In this document: positions 1 through 6,507 of the stretch, piece after piece
Layout of the letters: each line of letters starts with the position of its first letter
Numbering within the stretch: position 1 is the first letter of the stretch
Assembly (NCBI GenBank): GCA_018659505.1
Contig: JABJMI010000705.1
Span: 1 to 8,396 of the forward strand
Direction of reading: 5' to 3'
DNA length: 8,396 nt
Source: Planctomicrobium sp.
GTDB lineage: Bacteria; Planctomycetota; Planctomycetia; Planctomycetales; Planctomycetaceae
The notes under the pieces: generated by a model
The model's input: the letters and a program-made list of their open reading frames with translations, nothing else
What the model was told of the DNA's origin: nothing
Database searches by the model: none
Made by a program: the position numbers and the translations under genes

Positions 1-137
1 GCTCGTGTTGACCTTCGACTTCCCGCAGTGTGCACATTCTCGAACTCCCGGTCTTGCACAATAGTGCATTTGTATAAATGGTCTAGCTTATAGTTCGTAC
101 ATCCGTCTTGTGCGGGGAGAAACGATCCACTGAATAA

Positions 138-1586
138 CTACGAAGCAAGAACATCTTTGATGACTTTTCCGTGGACGTCGGTGAGGCGGAAGTGGCGACC
201 TTGGTAGCGGTAGGTCAATCGTTCGTGGTCGATGCCCAGTTGTCGAAGGATAGTCGCTTGTAAATCATGGACGTGTACCGGGTTCTCGACGACGTTGACG
301 CTGTAGTCGTCGGTTTCTCCATAGCTTATGCCGCCGCGAATACCGCCACCAGCCATCCAGTATGTGAAGCAGCTTGGGTGGTGATCACGGCCGTAAACTG
401 TGTTGGTCAGTTTTCCCTGGCAGTAGATGGTCCGTCCAAATTCTCCACCCCAGATGACGAGTGTGTCTTCAAGCATGCCGCGCTGTTTCAAGTCACTCAA
501 GAGGGCAGCGGTCGGCTGATCTGTATCGAGGCACTGCATCGGAACCTGTTTCTGAGCGTTACCGTGGGAGTCCCATCCACGATGATAGAGCTGAATGAAA
601 CGAACTCCACGCTCTGCCAGTCTACGAGCTAACAGGCAGTTGTAGGCGTAAGTGCCGACTTTTGTCGCTTTCGCACCATACGACTCCAACACTGCTTTCG
701 ACTCGCTCTTGAAATCAATCAAATCCGGAACACTCATTTGCATGCGATAGGCAAGTTCATACTGAGCGACGCGGGTAGCAATCGCTGGATCATTGAAATG
801 GTCAGCACTTTGCTGGTTCAGAGATGCAATCGAATCGAGCATCCGTCGGCGTTGAGGTCGTGTGACTCCGTCGGGATTATAGAGATCGAGGATTGGATCT
901 CCCTGGCTGCGAAACTTCACACCCTGAAATCGACCAGGGAGGAAGCCGGCGCCCCAAAGCCGGTCGTAAAGTGGTTGTCCTTGCTTCGCAGACCCATTGG
1001 ATGTCAGTGCGACGAATGCGGGAAGGTTGGAGTTCTCAGTTCCCAGACCATAGTTCACCCACGCCCCCATGCTCGGTCGTCCCGCGATCACGCTGCCGGT
1101 TTGGAAGAGAGTTGCTGCTGGGTCATGGTTGATCGCCTCGGTGTACATACTCTTAATCACGCAAACGTCGTCAATCACTTGAGCGAGATGAGGCTGGTGC
1201 TCGCATAACCAGGTACCTGACTGACCATGTTGTGCAAACTTCAAACCAGTCGGTGCCACTGGGAAAGACGTTTGCCCAGAAGTCATCGTCGTTTTTCGTT
1301 CCGCAGGATATACCGATGTTGGTACTTCTTCGCCATGGCGTTTTGCGAGATCCGGCTTGTAATCAAAGAGGTCCATCTGAGCGGGACCACCCGACTGAAA
1401 CAGGTAGATAACTCGTTTGGCTTTAGGCAAAAAGTGCGGTAGTTCAGAGACTGCATCTTCGGTTCTTCCGCTCTGTTCAGAGGCATTGAGCAGAGAAGCC
1501 ATCGCGATGGAACCGATGCCCAAAGTTCCTTGACCAAGAAACGCTCGGCGTGTTTGTCTCGCAGCCAGTTGTTGCAGTGGATCCAT
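138..1586 (-). CDS. DUF1501 family protein, Tat-exported (second gene of cytochrome/DUF1501 pair)
   Basis: Predicted 482-residue exported protein of the DUF1501 family (PF07394), which resembles the alkaline phosphatase/sulfatase fold; its reaction is not established. The N-terminus has a twin-arginine motif (TRRAFLG, residues 12-18) followed by a hydrophobic stretch (about 19-33), so export in folded form is expected. Family landmarks are visible: SGGPAQMDLFDYKP (65-78), GWDSHG (337-342), WGGEFGRT (379-386) and GRDHHP (399-404). The acidic and His residues in these blocks are placed like metal ligands of alkaline-phosphatase-type enzymes (inference). The reading frame extends 35 codons further upstream, but that part overlaps the preceding gene. 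The start at 1586 is preferred because a GGAGA ribosome site lies 6 nt upstream and it places the Tat motif near the N-terminus. It begins 1 bp after the stop of the upstream cytochrome gene, implying translational coupling. It ends with TAG. Family assignment is firm; function is unknown. Confidence 0.93.
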   Translation of the reverse strand: MDPLQQLAARQTRRAFLGQGTLGIGSIAMASLLNASEQSGRTEDAVSELPHFLPKAKRVIYLFQSGGPAQMDLFDYKPDLAKRHGEEVPTSVYPAERKTTMTSGQTSFPVAPTGLKFAQHGQSGTWLCEHQPHLAQVIDDVCVIKSMYTEAINHDPAATLFQTGSVIAGRPSMGAWVNYGLGTENSNLPAFVALTSNGSAKQGQPLYDRLWGAGFLPGRFQGVKFRSQGDPILDLYNPDGVTRPQRRRMLDSIASLNQQSADHFNDPAIATRVAQYELAYRMQMSVPDLIDFKSESKAVLESYGAKATKVGTYAYNCLLARRLAERGVRFIQLYHRGWDSHGNAQKQVPMQCLDTDQPTAALLSDLKQRGMLEDTLVIWGGEFGRTIYCQGKLTNTVYGRDHHPSCFTYWMAGGGIRGGISYGETDDYSVNVVENPVHVHDLQATILRQLGIDHERLTYRYQGRHFRLTDVHGKVIKDVLAS

Positions 1587-1587
1587 A

Positions 1588-2424
1588 TCAATTCTCCATG
1601 ATCGCTTCGTCAAGATTGAGAACGGTATTGGCGATGAGCGTGAACGCTGCCAGTTCAGCAGGAGTCGAACCAGAGCCATTTGGCATCTCACCTATTGCCA
1701 ACAATCGCTCAGCAGCTTTGACGTTCTGATTGAATTCCGTTCGATAGGAGTTTAAATCTGCGATTAACAGTGCCAGTTCATTCGGCTTTGGATTACGACT
1801 TGTGACCATCCTGAATAAGCGTTCGATTCTTTGCCTATCAGAGATTTCTTTCTCATTCAAAACTCGCTCTGCGAGATGCCGCGCGGCTTCAACGAAGGTA
1901 ATGTTGTTCATTAGCGTTAGCGCCTGCAATGGAGTCGTCGTCTGGTCTGATCTAACGATGCACGTTTCACGGGCAGCAGCGTTGAACGCCATCATCGTGG
2001 GCGGCGGAAGAGTGCGCCGCCAATAGGTGTACAGGCTACGGCGGTAAAGATTATCTCCAGTGTCTATTTTGTACTTTGCATTGGAAATACTGCTCCAAAT
2101 TCCAGGTGGCATGTAAGGTTTCACCGATGGACCACCTAGTTTCTCTACCAGCAAACCACTGTTGAAGAGGACACCATCTCGAATTGCATTTGGCGAGAGA
2201 CGCTTGCGAGGACCGTGTGCCAGCAGGCGGTTCTCGGGATCGTTCTCAATCAATTCCATGGACGCCGCTGAAGATTGTCGGTAGACGGCGCTCGTTACAA
2301 TTAACCGGTGCAGCGCCTTAACGTCCCAGTCGCTGCGAATGAATTCCAACGCCAGCCAATCGAGCAATTCGGGGTGGCTTGGCAGTTCGCCTTGAACTCC
2401 AAAATTCTCGCTAGTCTTCACCAA
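1588..2424 (-). CDS. C-terminal DUF1553 (PSD1) part of the interrupted cytochrome gene
   Basis: This part is in the same frame as the upstream part and resumes directly after the TAG. The open stretch begins with His-His-Phe-Gly, and the first possible non-canonical start is TTG at 2424. It carries most of DUF1553 (PF07587): FGVQGELPSHPELLDWLA, LHRLIVTSAVYRQSS, NRLLAHGPRKRL, LYRRSLYTYWRRTLPPP and TTPLQALTLMN, all typical of the family. It has no signal peptide and no convincing ribosome site; only weak GGA triplets precede the TTG. An independently translated product would therefore be an unexported fragment, and I regard it as part of the interrupted gene. It ends with TGA 1 bp before the DUF1501 start. 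Confidence 0.75.
   Translation of the reverse strand: MVKTSENFGVQGELPSHPELLDWLALEFIRSDWDVKALHRLIVTSAVYRQSSAASMELIENDPENRLLAHGPRKRLSPNAIRDGVLFNSGLLVEKLGGPSVKPYMPPGIWSSISNAKYKIDTGDNLYRRSLYTYWRRTLPPPTMMAFNAAARETCIVRSDQTTTPLQALTLMNNITFVEAARHLAERVLNEKEISDRQRIERLFRMVTSRNPKPNELALLIADLNSYRTEFNQNVKAAERLLAIGEMPNGSGSTPAELAAFTLIANTVLNLDEAIMEN
1593..1597 (-). promoter_or_regulatory. Ribosome binding site for the DUF1501 gene starting at 1586
   Basis: On the minus strand GGAGA lies 6 nt before the ATG at 1586. It sits inside the last codons of the upstream cytochrome gene (…Met-Glu-Asn-stop), which supports translational coupling and decides the start over the longer upstream reading frame. Confidence 0.7.
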
Positions 2425-2442
2425 TCCGATTCCAAAATGATG

Positions 2443-3867
2443 CTACCAGATGCGATTTACAGTCACACGTGCAGTCAGTGGGTGGTCTGGATCTGTCAGC
2501 CACTGGGCGAGACCGAGCCGATTCTTAGGCCACGATTCGTTCCATCCGCCCAGCACCGCTGGAGTCGCTGGTGTGAGCTTATTTGATTTGTCAGGTTGAT
2601 CATATTGACCGCGTACAAGGAGATACGTATCACGCGGTTCGTCACGTTCATGGAGCACCATAACGGTGTCAGGTTCCCCGCTTTGCGGTCGTGGAACAGA
2701 TCGTTGTTGGAGGGAGACCTTTGCAGGTTCGGGAACGACAAACTCTGCTTCCTCTCCATTGAGGTTCGGCCAACTAGCAGGAACTTTGATGAAGGGAGGG
2801 CTGTTTCCGTTGTTAGGACCGAGACCAGCCTCGTCAATGTTATTGAAGAAGGAGAACAGGCTGTAAAATTCGTTTTGCGAAACAGGATCATACTTGTGGT
2901 CGTGACAACGGCAACAAGTGAGAGTCAGTCCCAAAAACATCGTTCCGGTCGTCTCTACGCGGTCCGCGACGTACTCAACGATCCATTCATCCGGAATCGA
3001 ACCCCCTTCGGAATTGATACGATGGTTTCGATTGAATCCCGTTGCGACCTGAGTGAAAAAATCCCGATCAGGTAATAGGTCGCCCGCCATTTGTTCCGTG
3101 ACAAACTGGTCGAATGGCATGTTGTCGTTAATCGCGTTGATGAGCCAATCTCGCCAGACCCACATGTATCGCAAACGGTCGTTTTGATAACCGTCCGTAT
3201 CCGCATAGCGCGACGCTTCCAACCAGTCGAGAGCCATGTGCTCTCCATAACGAGTAGAGGCGAGCAAGCGATCTACGGCCGTCTCGTATGCGTCTTGGGA
3301 GTCGTCTGCCAGGAAAGTATCGAGTTCCTCCAGAGTTGGAGGCAGTCCAGTTAAATCGTAACTGACGCGCCGCAGTAATGTTTCTTTATTTGCTTCAAGT
3401 GAAGGTGTCAGTCCTTCCTGTTCCAGACGTTGAAGCACAAAATGATCGATACCGTTCTTAAGCCAATCTTGATTGTAGGTGTCGGGTAATTCAGGTTGAA
3501 CCGGCGGAACGAATGCCCAGTGTCGGTCATCCTCGGGCCAATCCGCACCGGTCTCAAGCCAGCGAACCAAGAGTTCGCGATCCTTGCGTCGCAAGCGACG
3601 TTTTGAATCTGGAGGAGGCATCTGAAGATCAGGATCCTTGCTCGTCATCCGTTCCAGCATTGCCCCGGATGTCAAGACTTCCGATTGCAGGGCGGCTGTT
3701 CGATCATCGAACCGCAAATCTGCTTCACGTGTATTAGCATCTGGACCGTGACAATGATAACACGCATCTGACAGTAATGGGCGAACATCGCGAGTGAATT
3801 CGAGCTCCGCAGCGTATGCTGCACAGCTTAATTCTAGCACTATTAGGAAAGAGACGGTCTTCGTCAT
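2443..3867 (-). CDS. N-terminal part of cytochrome protein: Sec signal, PSCyt1 heme domain, DUF1549
   Basis: This 474-residue open part begins at the ATG at 3867. The frame runs on to 4122, but the extra 85 residues look non-coding, whereas residues 1-20 from 3867 form a typical Sec signal peptide with AYAA before Glu21. A modest GAGAG-like ribosome site lies just upstream. PSCyt1 (PF07635) spans about 25-105, with the heme-type motif CYHCH (36-40) and an MPPP block (83-86) whose Met is a candidate axial ligand. DUF1549/PSCyt2 (PF07583) spans about 138-345, including RRVSYDLTGLPPT (166-178), WLEASRYADTDGY (215-227) and a second CxxCH within CCRCHDHKYDP (318-328). The DUF1553 domain begins around 440 (NRLGLAQWL, HPLTARVTVNRIW) and is then cut by the TAG. 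The product would be periplasmic or surface-exposed and probably binds c-type heme. If the stop is real, this is the secreted truncated product. Confidence 0.88.
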   Translation of the reverse strand: MTKTVSFLIVLELSCAAYAAELEFTRDVRPLLSDACYHCHGPDANTREADLRFDDRTAALQSEVLTSGAMLERMTSKDPDLQMPPPDSKRRLRRKDRELLVRWLETGADWPEDDRHWAFVPPVQPELPDTYNQDWLKNGIDHFVLQRLEQEGLTPSLEANKETLLRRVSYDLTGLPPTLEELDTFLADDSQDAYETAVDRLLASTRYGEHMALDWLEASRYADTDGYQNDRLRYMWVWRDWLINAINDNMPFDQFVTEQMAGDLLPDRDFFTQVATGFNRNHRINSEGGSIPDEWIVEYVADRVETTGTMFLGLTLTCCRCHDHKYDPVSQNEFYSLFSFFNNIDEAGLGPNNGNSPPFIKVPASWPNLNGEEAEFVVPEPAKVSLQQRSVPRPQSGEPDTVMVLHERDEPRDTYLLVRGQYDQPDKSNKLTPATPAVLGGWNESWPKNRLGLAQWLTDPDHPLTARVTVNRIW

Positions 3868-3911
3868 TGGCTCTCTTAACACTTTTACACAAATTTTTGA
3901 GAGGAGTTGTA

Positions 3912-3951
3912 TCAGATAAGGGCTCGTCTGAACCGAGACGATGTCAGATAA
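3912..3951. repeat. Direct repeats flanking a 6-bp inverted repeat upstream of the cytochrome gene
   Basis: TCAGATAA occurs at 3912-3919 and again at 3944-3951, 32 bp apart. Between the copies lies a perfect inverted repeat, TCGTCT (3924-3929) and AGACGA (3936-3941), with a 6-base gap. It starts 45 bp upstream of the start codon at 3867, so it could be a leader hairpin or a regulator site. Function is unproven. Confidence 0.4.
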
Positions 3952-4292
3952 TTTTATCAATTCATGTCTTCGGACGTCAGGAATTCGAGAAAGCGAGTGT
4001 GCTCCCAAATTATGAATCCTTCGTTTGCCTGAAACATCATTTGATTTAACCATTTTCGATTTCTTGTTGACGCCAAAAGTCGTCCTATTTGCGACAAGGC
4101 AGGGCTTTCGATTCAGTCTCACTCCGTATTTACTCTATTTCCCTAACCAACTCGCGTTTAAGAGCCGGGCTCCGATCCCATTTCGCTATCAAGACTTCCG
4201 ACGACTCTCGACAAGTGAGCACTCATTGTAGAAGAAGTTTACGGTGAGAATCAAAGAGTCGAATAGCTTTGAACACAATCACTGACCTGCGA

Positions 4293-4321
4293 TTGATATG
4301 GTGCTAAACTGCGTACATTAT
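4293..4321 (+). promoter_or_regulatory. Promoter-like -35/-10 pair with no plus-strand gene downstream
   Basis: TTGATA (4293-4298) and CATTAT (4316-4321) are separated by 17 bp, giving 5/6 and 4/6 matches to the sigma70 consensus. No plus-strand gene follows, so if active it would drive a non-coding or antisense transcript towards the DUF1501 gene. AT-rich DNA produces such pairs by chance, so confidence is low. Confidence 0.25.
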
Positions 4322-4529
4322 TCCGATTTTAGATCGCAATGACTTACGCTTTTAGTTGTTCTGTAAGAAAAAATTGGTTTTTATGCGGTGGCTGTCTCTG
4401 GTATTTTTCTAAGCTGAAAACGACCAATTAAAGTGGGTTTCAGGAAAGTTTTTAAGAACTTATCTCTGTTTGTTCGTGATACTTGCAACCACTCGCTGTG
4501 TCGCTTCCTCTGTTCTCTCGAAGTGTTTG

Positions 4530-5894
4530 TCAGCTCAACTCTGGAAGCGGACTTGATTGATCTTCGACAAGATATTGGGGACGGCCATTGAGGTCAGTGA
4601 TTGTCGTTGCGCCATCAATTCCAAGATGTTGGTACAAGCTCGCGTAGACTTCACCAAACGTCACAGGCCGAGCTATTGCCTCACCGCCAATCCTGTCCGT
4701 TGCTCCAATAACCTGACCATGCTTGAACCCTCCCCCAGCCAGAAGGGCAGAATTCACTTGCGGCCAATGATCGCGTCCCACTCTGGCACTAATCTTTGGA
4801 GTTCGACCAAACTCTCCCCAGATGACCACTGCACAATCGTCGGCAAGTCCTCGTGTGTGAAGGTCTTCAACAAGTGCGCTGACACACTGGTCAAAGATAG
4901 GAAAGTCTTCTTGCTCTCGTTTGAAGATCGAATTGTTCGGACCGCCGTGCCAGTCCCATTTGCTGTAATTGAGCGTGACCACTCGGACTCCAGCTTCAAT
5001 CAGACGCCGTGCCATCAGCAGGCTTTGGGGAACACGTGGTGCTCCATTGCCATCGATAGAGATTTTCGGATTACCAGTTCCATACCGTTCAATCGTTGCT
5101 GGATCTTCCTTGGACAAGTCGAGAGCATCTGCTAATCGAGAAGACGTCAGCAGCCCCATCGCCTGTTCCGTAAACGCATCTAAACCTTCCATTGTCGTTC
5201 CCACATCGATATCACGCCGCAGTTGGTCGAAATTCTTCAAAAGAGAAACACGGTCAGCTAAATGATCCGCAGTGACTCCATTGAGCGTCATGTCAGCACG
5301 TGTTGGTCCGAGTGGTCGGAACGGTGTGTGAGGCGTTCCTAAAAATCCGGAGCCAGGTTCGTTGTAAGGTCCATGAGTACACGGATAACATAAACTCACA
5401 AACGGTGGCGCTGACGGATCAGAGGGCCCCTGAACTTTCGAGACCATTGAACCAAACTGAGGCCATCCGCCAGATGGTGTTGGATTGCGAGGATGGTGAC
5501 CATTGAAAACTTGAATTGCATCGTGACCGGACTGATTACCAACTAATGAACGAATTACGGTGAGCTTGTCTCCCAACTGTGCAAGTCGAGGAAACGCTTC
5601 ACAGATTTCCATGCCTGGAACGTTTGTAGCGATTGGTCGCCACGGACCGGCGATCTCTGACGGAGCGTTCGGCTTCAGGTCGAACATATCTTGATGTGGC
5701 GGTCCCCCAACCAGATAGATCATGATCACCGACTTCGGAGACCGACCGACTCCCGCAGCGGATTCCGCCCTAAGCAAAGAAGGCAAACTAAAGGCTCCAC
5801 CACTGCCTAGGAGTGCAAGCGATCCCATCTGTAAAAAACTTCGTCTTGAGAACTCTTCACCTCGCAGATGTGGTTGTTCGTACAAGTTCAACAT
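4530..5894 (-). CDS. Solitary DUF1501 family protein, Tat-exported
   Basis: A 454-residue DUF1501 (PF07394) protein with a near-ideal twin-arginine motif, SRRSFLQ (residues 16-22), followed by a hydrophobic stretch (about 23-41), so it should be exported by Tat. Landmarks: LVGGPPHQDMFDLKP (61-75), SGHDAIQVFNGHHPRNP (122-138), KWDWHGG (312-318), WGEFGRTPK (359-367), GRDHWP (373-378) and the usual C-terminal block TITDLNGRPQYLVE (431-444). These match the putative metal-binding positions of the family; the substrate is unknown. It differs clearly from the DUF1501 protein at 138-1586 (shorter insertions, different HG-rich region), so it is not a recent tandem copy. The start at 5894 has only a weak ribosome site but places the Tat motif correctly. 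No cytochrome partner lies upstream within the window, which is unusual because these genes are commonly paired. Transcription is divergent from the GntR/ABC operon. Confidence 0.93.
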   Translation of the reverse strand: MLNLYEQPHLRGEEFSRRSFLQMGSLALLGSGGAFSLPSLLRAESAAGVGRSPKSVIMIYLVGGPPHQDMFDLKPNAPSEIAGPWRPIATNVPGMEICEAFPRLAQLGDKLTVIRSLVGNQSGHDAIQVFNGHHPRNPTPSGGWPQFGSMVSKVQGPSDPSAPPFVSLCYPCTHGPYNEPGSGFLGTPHTPFRPLGPTRADMTLNGVTADHLADRVSLLKNFDQLRRDIDVGTTMEGLDAFTEQAMGLLTSSRLADALDLSKEDPATIERYGTGNPKISIDGNGAPRVPQSLLMARRLIEAGVRVVTLNYSKWDWHGGPNNSIFKREQEDFPIFDQCVSALVEDLHTRGLADDCAVVIWGEFGRTPKISARVGRDHWPQVNSALLAGGGFKHGQVIGATDRIGGEAIARPVTFGEVYASLYQHLGIDGATTITDLNGRPQYLVEDQSSPLPELS

Positions 5895-6014
5895 GCGGAG
5901 TACTCACTCGATTTAGAGGTGACGACCGGCTTCGATGCGATCAATCTATTCCGTTTTCGTAATTTGATCGTAACTGATCCTTTCATATCAGTACATGCAC
6001 ATGTCGACAAGGTG

Positions 6015-6044
6015 TTCATAAACTGACTTCAATTGATTTTTCAA
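6015..6044 (-). promoter_or_regulatory. Possible promoter of the solitary DUF1501 gene
   Basis: Reading the minus strand, TTGAAA (6044-6039) and TATGAA (6020-6015) are separated by 18 bp, 5/6 and 4/6 matches to the consensus. They lie about 120 bp before the start codon at 5894. An alternative weak pair closer to the gene also exists, so this assignment is tentative. Confidence 0.25.
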
Positions 6045-6080
6045 CGCAATACGATGTTCTAATGAGATCTGATTGCGTTG
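6042..6080. repeat. Perfect 9-bp inverted repeat, 21-bp spacer
   Basis: CAACGCAAT (6042-6050) is the exact reverse complement of ATTGCGTTG (6072-6080). The arms are 30 bp apart start to start, close to three helical turns, so both face the same side of DNA. One arm overlaps the tentative -35 box of the DUF1501 gene, which would suit an operator; it could also form a stem in a transcript. Confidence 0.4.
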
Positions 6081-6267
6081 CATCCCTTCCACTCCAGTCT
6101 GTGCGGCTCAAAATAAAATGAAGAGATCGACACCAGCAAATTCCATGGTAGTGCGCAGAGACAGCGTTTTGCAGATCATTGAATTACTGATGCATTAAAC
6201 TGTAATCAATACTATCGAGACGGATTAACGATTTAACGGGTGGAACGAATTGCTGCCTCGCTTTTGC

Positions 6268-6288
6268 GTGATCTTCACCAAAGATCAC
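6268..6288. repeat. 21-bp palindrome with perfect 8-bp arms
   Basis: GTGATCTT (6268-6275) and AAGATCAC (6281-6288) are exact reverse complements around CACCA. Neither strand has a U-run after it, so it is not a standard terminator. Size and symmetry suit a dimeric regulator site or a compact hairpin. It lies about 190 bp upstream of the GntR promoter. Confidence 0.45.
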
Positions 6289-6454
6289 AAAGTCGTCGAG
6301 TTCTTCATTCAAAATGGGACTCTTGCAAGGTGAGATTCCCTCTTCTTCAAACAGGATCTAGCCCACTCAACATCAGGTTCGTGAACTCATTAGCTCTTCT
6401 CGAACGAAATCCAGAACCTACTCTGGATGATTCTATCAATTTTAATTCTTTTCC

Positions 6455-6483
6455 TTGACGTCATCTTGCCGATAGTGTATTAC
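6455..6483 (+). promoter_or_regulatory. Promoter of the GntR/ABC/LRR operon
   Basis: TTGACG (6455-6460, 5/6) and TATTAC (6478-6483, 4/6) are separated by the optimal 17 bp. Transcription would start near 6490, leaving a leader of about 20-25 nt before the GTG at 6513. The -10 box lies inside the palindromic operator, so repressor binding would block polymerase. Confidence 0.6.
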
Positions 6484-6496
6484 TGTAGTGATACAC
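6475..6496. promoter_or_regulatory. Palindromic operator, probable autoregulatory GntR/YtrA site
   Basis: Arms GTGTAT (6475-6480) and ATACAC (6491-6496) are perfect reverse complements. The inner triplets ACT (6482-6484) and AGT (6487-6489) also pair symmetrically, giving 18 symmetric positions out of 22. It overlaps the -10 box and the predicted start of transcription, directly ahead of a GntR gene. GntR regulators of the YtrA type commonly repress their own operon through a palindrome over the promoter; that this protein binds here is inference. Confidence 0.65.
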
Positions 6497-6502
6497 AGTT
6501 AC

Positions 6503-6507
6503 AGGAG
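6503..6507 (+). promoter_or_regulatory. Ribosome binding site for the GntR gene (GTG start)
   Basis: AGGAG ends 5 nt before GTG at 6513. It supports the non-ATG start, since the next in-frame ATG is at codon 40, inside the DNA-binding domain. Confidence 0.75.

Larger units (their letters stand above)
1588..3867 (-). pseudogene. Planctomycete cytochrome PSCyt1-DUF1549-DUF1553 gene interrupted by one in-frame amber codon
   Basis: The whole locus is 760 codons in one uninterrupted frame apart from TAG at 2443-2445 (codon 475). If that codon were read as an amino acid the product would be 759 residues, a plausible length for this family. The residues around it read NRIW-stop-HHFGIGLVKTS. Family members typically have NR(I/V)WQ followed by an FG-containing stretch, so the stop replaces a conserved Gln and a single CAG-to-TAG transition explains it. 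No frameshift is present and both flanks remain well conserved, so the lesion is recent, a sequencing error, or a suppressed stop. TAG also ends the next gene in the operon (138-140), which argues against general amber reassignment. Whether to call it a pseudogene depends on confirming that base. Confidence 0.8.
3868..4529. other. 662-bp intergenic region without a convincing gene
   Basis: This stretch holds the upstream leader of the minus-strand cytochrome gene and the downstream side of the solitary DUF1501 gene. Short open frames occur on both strands (for example 4025-4231 plus, and the 85-codon extension minus), but they have no family resemblance and no good ribosome site. It contains a small inverted repeat flanked by direct repeats (3912-3951), a promoter-like pair on the plus strand (4293-4321) and AT-rich inverted repeats (4372-4461). 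No rho-independent terminator with a clear U-run was found after the DUF1501 gene. Confidence 0.6.

Noticed and set aside
55..68. Small hairpin TGCAC/GTGCA downstream of the first DUF1501 gene
   Set aside because: The stem is only 5 bp and no U-run follows on the minus strand, so it is not supported as a terminator.
738..1208. 156-codon plus-strand open frame
   Set aside because: It is antisense to DUF1501, with no family resemblance and no ribosome site that stands out.
1587..1691. 35-codon upstream extension of the first DUF1501 gene
   Set aside because: It overlaps the end of the DUF1553 coding region, and the start at 1586 has a better ribosome site and places the Tat motif correctly.
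2416..2445. Frameshift as the cause of the split cytochrome gene
   Set aside because: Both parts are in the same frame (855 bp apart, divisible by three) and the residues across the stop match the family without any shift.
2596..3075. 159-codon plus-strand open frame
   Set aside because: It is antisense to the conserved DUF1549 region; its apparent length reflects the opposite strand's codon use.
3868..4122. 85-codon upstream extension of the cytochrome reading frame
   Set aside because: The sequence resembles no family and a good Sec signal peptide begins at the ATG at 3867, which must be N-terminal.
4211..4229. Imperfect palindrome ACAA…TGAG…CTCA…TTGT
   Set aside because: It needs an asymmetric extra base and leaves only a 2-base loop, so neither an operator nor a hairpin is well supported.
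4557..5135. 192-codon plus-strand open frame
   Set aside because: It is antisense to a clearly conserved DUF1501 gene and shows no recognisable family.
6240..6458. 72-codon plus-strand frame with GTG start in the divergent region
   Set aside because: There is no ribosome site, no recognisable motif, and it contains a perfect palindrome that looks regulatory.
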